NCBI GenBank assembly: GCA_029288315.1
Contig: JARIHL010000011.1
Span: forward strand, 1-33,824
Direction: 5' to 3'
DNA length: 33,824 nucleotides
Source of the DNA: Candidatus Saccharimonadota bacterium
GTDB taxonomy: Bacteria; Patescibacteriota; Saccharimonadia; Saccharimonadales; EFPC-124
Positions 29,834 through 33,824 of this stretch are shown piece after piece. The notes under the pieces were generated by a model. That model made no database searches. It worked only from the letters and a program-made list of their open reading frames with translations, and was not told the origin of the DNA. The first letter of the stretch is position 1, and each line of letters starts with the position of its first letter. Position numbers and translations under genes: made by a program.

Positions 29834-32800
29834 TTATTGCAGAGCAACACAGTCTTGACCATATAGGCGAGTAATTTGTTGATGCAACTCTTCTGCTGCG
29901 TTCACGGTAAATGGCATACGGATGGCTGATTTTTTTTCATGGCCCAACACTAGAATAACCTCGCTATCGCCGGGGTGTTGATTGAATGTTTGTTTTAACT
30001 TAAGCAACATCTCATGGTCTGCAGGATTTTTAATATGTATGTATAATTTTGGCACCGTCAGCGGTTTTATATCCTCAACTGGCTGATAGACCATGTGCTG
30101 CTCTGGCTTGTCCGCCGCTACCTTGGCAGCGGCTACTTTTCGCCTCCCTGATTTTGGCCCAGCTTGCGGGTTGGCTAGAGGCAGCCCTGTTGGTTCATAT
30201 GTTTCGAGGGCCTGGGCAGTAATTTCTTTGATTGTATCAGCTAGGACCTTTACTTCATCACCGAGATTACCATTGCGGTCTTTGGCACTGAGCGTACCAG
30301 TTGCAACAATAATTTTATCCTGTATAAGCAATTCTTGGCATGATTCGTACGTTTTTGGAAAAATAATTAATTCTATTTCACCGGTTTTATTTTCAATTTT
30401 TACAAATGCCATTTTATCGCCGTTTTTAGTGGCTATTTGGCGAACAGCAGTAATAACACCACCAACCGTCACTGGCACATCATCAAATTCTGGCATCAGA
30501 ACCGTTAAATCATGAGTTTGCTCGCGCAAGTATTCATCAAAAGCATCAAGAGGATGACTGGATAGATAAAGCCCTAACAATTCTCGTTCCCACTGCAACC
30601 GCTCTTGCTCTAGCGTCGGAGCTGGCGCTTGTTCAAGCTGGAGAGCAGTGACGGGCAGAGCCGTCTCTCCAAATAAATTAACCTGACCGCTCTCTGCTTC
30701 CCGTTGCAGCTTACTTGCAAAGCTAAGAATAGCGTCTAGGTTAAAGAGTAGTGTCGCACGTTCACCATAGCGATCAAATGCACCTGCCTTCATTAAGCTT
30801 TCCAGATTTTTACGATTAACAATCCGCACGTTAACCCGCTTTGCAAAGTCTTCGAGTGTGACAAATTCACCACCATCAGCCCGGGCACGAAGGATCTCTT
30901 CCACGGCATTAGTACCGACATTCTTAACAGCATTTAAACCAAAGCGAATCTGATTTGTATCGGGTACAACCGCAAACTCTGCAAATGATTCATTAACATC
31001 AGGAGCAAGTACTTCTAAACCCATGTGTTTACATTCAGTAATTTCAATCGCCAGCCGGTCAATGTCATCTTGATCACTAGTCATGAGTGCTGCCATAAAA
31101 GCTGCAGGATAGTGCGCCTTTAAATAAGCTGTCCAATAGGCAATGAGCGCGTAACAGGCTGCGTGAGCCCGGTTAAAACAGTAAGCTGCAAATTCTTCTA
31201 ATTGTTTCCAAAACGTTTCCATGACCTCACGTTTGGCACCACTCAGTTTTATCGCCCCTTCAATAAAATCGATCTTCATCTTCTGCATAACATCTATTTT
31301 TTTCTTACCAATGGCCTTGCGCAACGTATCGGCTTGACCGCCCGTGAAGCCGCACAAATCTTTGGATATTTGCATTACCTGTTCTTGGTACAGCAATACA
31401 CCATACGTTGTTTTCAGAGCTTCCTCCATTTTTGGATGAAGATAGCTGATCTCTCTCTTACCATTTTTACGTGCAATAAATTCTTCAATAAATTGCATAG
31501 GCCCTGGACGATACATGGCTACCATAGCAATCACATCGTCGAATACTCGCGGCTTTAATTCCTTTAAGTAGCGCTTCATCCCGGCTGATTCAAGTTGGAA
31601 GACGCCTGTGGTATCAGCGCGTGCCAGGAGCTCAAATGTTTTTTGGTCGTCCATCGGCATAGCGGTAAGATCAATCTGCACATTGTGCACTTTTTTTATA
31701 ATGCGCATGGCATTTTTAATGATTGTCAAGTTTGAGAGGCCAAGAAAATCCATTTTAAGCAAGCCGAGTTCTTCAATTGGGAACATTGGAAACTGTGTGG
31801 CTACCACGCCCTTTTGAGCCATTTCAAGCGGCACATACTTAACCAGTTCTTCCGGCGCAATCACCACACCAGCAGCATGCACCCCATGCGAACGTATAGT
31901 GCCCTCAAGCCGAATAGCGAGATCGATCACTCGTTTGCTGGTGGGATTATTCTGATATTCTTTTTTAAGGTCAAGATCATCCTGAATTGATTTAGCCAGC
32001 GGAATATGACGTCCTTGTACTGGTTGCGGAATCATTTTAGCCAAACGGTCAGCATCACCGTATGGCACTTCCAGAGTTCGGGCCACATCACGCACGGCAG
32101 CCCGGGCCGCCATCTTGCCAAACGTTACAATATTAGCAACGCGCTCACTCCCATATTTAGCGGCGCAGTAGTTAATAACTTCATCGCGTCTTGTATCTTG
32201 GATATCAATATCAATGTCGGGCATACTAATACGGTCTGGATTGAGAAAGCGCTCAAACAGCAAATCGTATGCAAGCGGATCAAGATCAGTAATACGCACA
32301 GCATAGGCAATGATTGAACCCGCCGCTGAACCTCGCCCTGGCCCAAACACAATACCTTGGTCTTTCCCCCAGTTAATAAAATCTTGCACAATTAACATGT
32401 AGCCATTAAAACCCATACCATCGATGACACTTAATTCATATGAAGCTCGTTCTAAGACTTCTGGTTTGAGATTTTGTTTGGCCGCTTCAATACTTAATGT
32501 AGTCGCTTCTTCTCTTTCAATACCCCCGTATCGTTCAGCGAGCCCCTGATATACAAGTTTATCCAGATAGGTCTTTTCGGTCTCGCCTTCAGGCACGGCA
32601 AATTTAGGAATTAAAATGCCACCCAGTTCAAACTTTATGTCACAACGCTCGGCTATAGCCTTTGTATTACGAATCACCTCAGGATATTGAGTGCCCCAGC
32701 GAGTAATAATAGCTGCTGGATCCTCAACAAATAAATCAAAATCTTTCAAGGTAAATCGCCCGTCGTCGCTGAGATTAGCTCCAGTCTGTACGCAAAGCAA

Positions 32801-33502
32801 GATTTCGTGAGCATCTTTATCGGCTGGTTGAGCATAATGAGCATCACAGGTGACGACTGCCGGAATTTCCAATTCTGCGGCTAGTTTGAGCAACTTTTTA
32901 TTAACGGCAACTTGTTCACTCCATTTATGTGGGTGATCGGGATGGCCGTGATCTTGGACTTCAATATAATACCGGTCACCAAAAATTGATTTATACCACT
33001 TGGCAAAGTCGTATGCTTTCGCATCTTGGCCATTTCGCAAATGCTCGCCTACTTCACCACCGATACAGCCCGATAGTACGATAAGACCTTTGTTGTACTT
33101 CTCAAGTAGCTGGTGGTCAATGCGCGCCTTATAGTAATAGCCTTCAAGGTTAGCAATTGAGCTAAGGCGGAAGAGGTTCTCGAGGCCTTGTTGATTCATA
33201 GCGATAAGAATAAGGTGGTAACGGGCTTTATCTTTAGCTGGATCTTTGTCGGCAATTGTCCGTGGCGCCACATATGTTTCCATGCCAATAATTGGTTTGA
33301 TTTCTTTGGCAGTTGCTTCTTTGTAAAATTCAATTGCACCTGAAAGCGTGCCGTGATCGGTAATAGCCACTGATTGCATGCCGAGTGCTTGAATGCGATC
33401 TAACATTTCAGGTACTTTTTGCAAACCATCAAGCACACTGTAGTGTGTATGGTTGTGTAAATGCACATAATCAGCAGCTGACAACTTGGCCGGTTCGGGC
33501 AC
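29834..33502 (-). CDS. dnaE: DNA polymerase III alpha subunit
   Basis: Main replicative DNA polymerase. 1222 residues, DnaE1-type. The N-terminal PHP domain keeps its metal ligands (HLHNHTHYSVLDG near 13, AITDHGTLSGA near 48, IGMETYVAP near 73, TCDAHY near 218), so a proofreading-type PHP is possible. The polymerase core has GPGRGSAAGS near 387 and the catalytic Asp pair in PDIDIDIQDTRRDE near 425. The helix-hairpin-helix/beta-binding region and an OB fold (VTVGGVITAVRQIATKNGDK near 1005) follow, with a short C-terminal tail-binding domain. The start is GTG at 33502, set by AGGAGG 4 nt upstream and by the normal DnaE N-terminus. The promoter is at 33523-33552. Confidence 0.97.
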   Translation of the reverse strand: MPEPAKLSAADYVHLHNHTHYSVLDGLQKVPEMLDRIQALGMQSVAITDHGTLSGAIEFYKEATAKEIKPIIGMETYVAPRTIADKDPAKDKARYHLILIAMNQQGLENLFRLSSIANLEGYYYKARIDHQLLEKYNKGLIVLSGCIGGEVGEHLRNGQDAKAYDFAKWYKSIFGDRYYIEVQDHGHPDHPHKWSEQVAVNKKLLKLAAELEIPAVVTCDAHYAQPADKDAHEILLCVQTGANLSDDGRFTLKDFDLFVEDPAAIITRWGTQYPEVIRNTKAIAERCDIKFELGGILIPKFAVPEGETEKTYLDKLVYQGLAERYGGIEREEATTLSIEAAKQNLKPEVLERASYELSVIDGMGFNGYMLIVQDFINWGKDQGIVFGPGRGSAAGSIIAYAVRITDLDPLAYDLLFERFLNPDRISMPDIDIDIQDTRRDEVINYCAAKYGSERVANIVTFGKMAARAAVRDVARTLEVPYGDADRLAKMIPQPVQGRHIPLAKSIQDDLDLKKEYQNNPTSKRVIDLAIRLEGTIRSHGVHAAGVVIAPEELVKYVPLEMAQKGVVATQFPMFPIEELGLLKMDFLGLSNLTIIKNAMRIIKKVHNVQIDLTAMPMDDQKTFELLARADTTGVFQLESAGMKRYLKELKPRVFDDVIAMVAMYRPGPMQFIEEFIARKNGKREISYLHPKMEEALKTTYGVLLYQEQVMQISKDLCGFTGGQADTLRKAIGKKKIDVMQKMKIDFIEGAIKLSGAKREVMETFWKQLEEFAAYCFNRAHAACYALIAYWTAYLKAHYPAAFMAALMTSDQDDIDRLAIEITECKHMGLEVLAPDVNESFAEFAVVPDTNQIRFGLNAVKNVGTNAVEEILRARADGGEFVTLEDFAKRVNVRIVNRKNLESLMKAGAFDRYGERATLLFNLDAILSFASKLQREAESGQVNLFGETALPVTALQLEQAPAPTLEQERLQWERELLGLYLSSHPLDAFDEYLREQTHDLTVLMPEFDDVPVTVGGVITAVRQIATKNGDKMAFVKIENKTGEIELIIFPKTYESCQELLIQDKIIVATGTLSAKDRNGNLGDEVKVLADTIKEITAQALETYEPTGLPLANPQAGPKSGRRKVAAAKVAADKPEQHMVYQPVEDIKPLTVPKLYIHIKNPADHEMLLKLKQTFNQHPGDSEVILVLGHEKKSAIRMPFTVNAAEELHQQITRLYGQDCVALQ

Positions 33503-33522
33503 TCTACCTCCTTTTGCTATCT

Positions 33523-33552
33523 AGTATAAACGAGCAAGCCATGCATCAACAA
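33523..33552 (-). promoter_or_regulatory. dnaE promoter
   Basis: On the minus strand TTGTTG (33547-33552), 18-bp spacer, TATACT (33523-33528), followed by the SD and GTG start. Confidence 0.6.
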
Positions 33553-33570
33553 CCTGCATAGTAAAAACTG

Positions 33571-33604
33571 CTTAACCTTGGTAGAGTTCTATGCTACCGT
33601 TAAG
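33571..33604. other. Bulged hairpin upstream of dnaE
   Basis: CTTAAC (33571-33576) pairs with GTTAAG (33599-33604) and GGTAG (33580-33584) with CTACC (33594-33598), leaving a 3-nt bulge. It may be a terminator of a gene beyond the window or an upstream operator; no U tract. Confidence 0.35.
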
Positions 33605-33651
33605 AAATTCTGAGAGTATGCCTAATAGAATTAACCTTAGTAAAAGTTGTG

Positions 33652-33785
33652 GCAAGTATACCCCTACGCCATGGAACGTCAAGCGGAGTGCAACCCGGCG
33701 AATATATACCCAGGTAAATTTTTAAAAATTTACCTGGGTATATATTCCCGAGTGAAGCGTGTCCATGACGTAGGGGTATACTTGC
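33652..33785. repeat. Compound inverted repeat with a 46-nt central palindrome
   Basis: Outer arms 33652-33668 and 33769-33785 are perfect (17 bp), extended by 6 bp (33670-33675 with 33762-33767) past one C-A mismatch. At the centre 33701-33746 is a perfect 46-nt palindrome of two 23-nt halves. Two unpaired flanks of unequal length separate the stems. The region 33503-33824 upstream of dnaE holds only this, a hairpin and the promoter; no gene is seen. Confidence 0.85.
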
Positions 33786-33824
33786 TAAAGTTGTAGTATA
33801 TTAAACTGTTTTTCGTCTAGGCTT

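Noticed and set aside
1-33824. tRNA, rRNA, insertion sequences, integrases or CRISPR arrays
   Set aside because: I saw no cloverleaf with conserved T-loop, no rRNA stretches, no transposase or integrase motifs, and no spaced direct repeats anywhere in the window.

Overview
The window looks like a piece of a Candidatus Saccharibacteria (TM7) or closely related CPR/Patescibacteria chromosome. Several things point there: compact housekeeping genes with few long spacers, a PBP1A with a very basic N-terminus, an NAD-type malic enzyme, a zinc-less PilB/GspE-type ATPase, and many small proteins without clear family. TAA, TAG and TGA all serve as stops, so this is ordinary code 11. The assignment rests on recognising proteins by eye, not on a search.

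Layout. 1-3063 (minus) holds recG (3' part cut by the window edge) and tyrS. 3192-5885 (plus) is a bifunctional class A penicillin-binding protein. 5981-8645 (minus) has a small unknown gene, a PIN-TRAM protein and radA. 8753-12415 is an accessory island: an actinobacterial-looking pspA (minus), a divergent membrane-protein/lipoprotein pair (plus), a structured RNA stretch ending in a complete hammerhead ribozyme, and a 74-residue basic protein. 12471-16693 (minus) is a membrane HExxH protein, clpC under a perfect CIRCE operator, and a polytopic membrane protein. 16833-17273 (plus) is a small repeat protein. nusA (minus) has an intrinsic terminator inside its own leader. 18823-21369 (plus) is an M1 aminopeptidase, converging on rplS, rnhB and yraN (minus). 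23180-25862 carries a small unknown gene, a LysM-like exported protein (minus), a YdjM-like membrane protein and malic enzyme. 25870-27765 (minus) is a PilB-like ATPase with a small gene downstream. 27990-29800 (plus) has a small unknown gene, a SpoU-type methyltransferase and a membrane-anchored CAP-domain protein. dnaE (minus) fills 29834-33502.

Three non-coding themes stand out. (1) A type III hammerhead ribozyme at 12052-12108 has every core base and all three stems intact, and lies between two co-directional genes. (2) Large compound inverted repeats occupy 9649-9817, 18681-18798, 22948-23060, 27836-27901 and 33652-33785. The first four lie between divergent promoters. The 22948 and 27836 copies share a homologous core with a compensatory base-pair change, so they form a repeat family. 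(3) Two start-site styles coexist. Many core genes have a -10 box only 6-10 nt before the ATG and no Shine-Dalgarno (leaderless), whereas the small accessory genes have strong SDs and most have a promoter and hairpin terminator of their own.

Most genes serve information processing (RecG, RadA, DnaE, NusA, TyrRS, L19, RNase HII, SpoU) and envelope or stress functions (PBP1A, PspA, ClpC, CAP, LysM-like and lipoproteins), which fits a reduced, host-associated epibiont.
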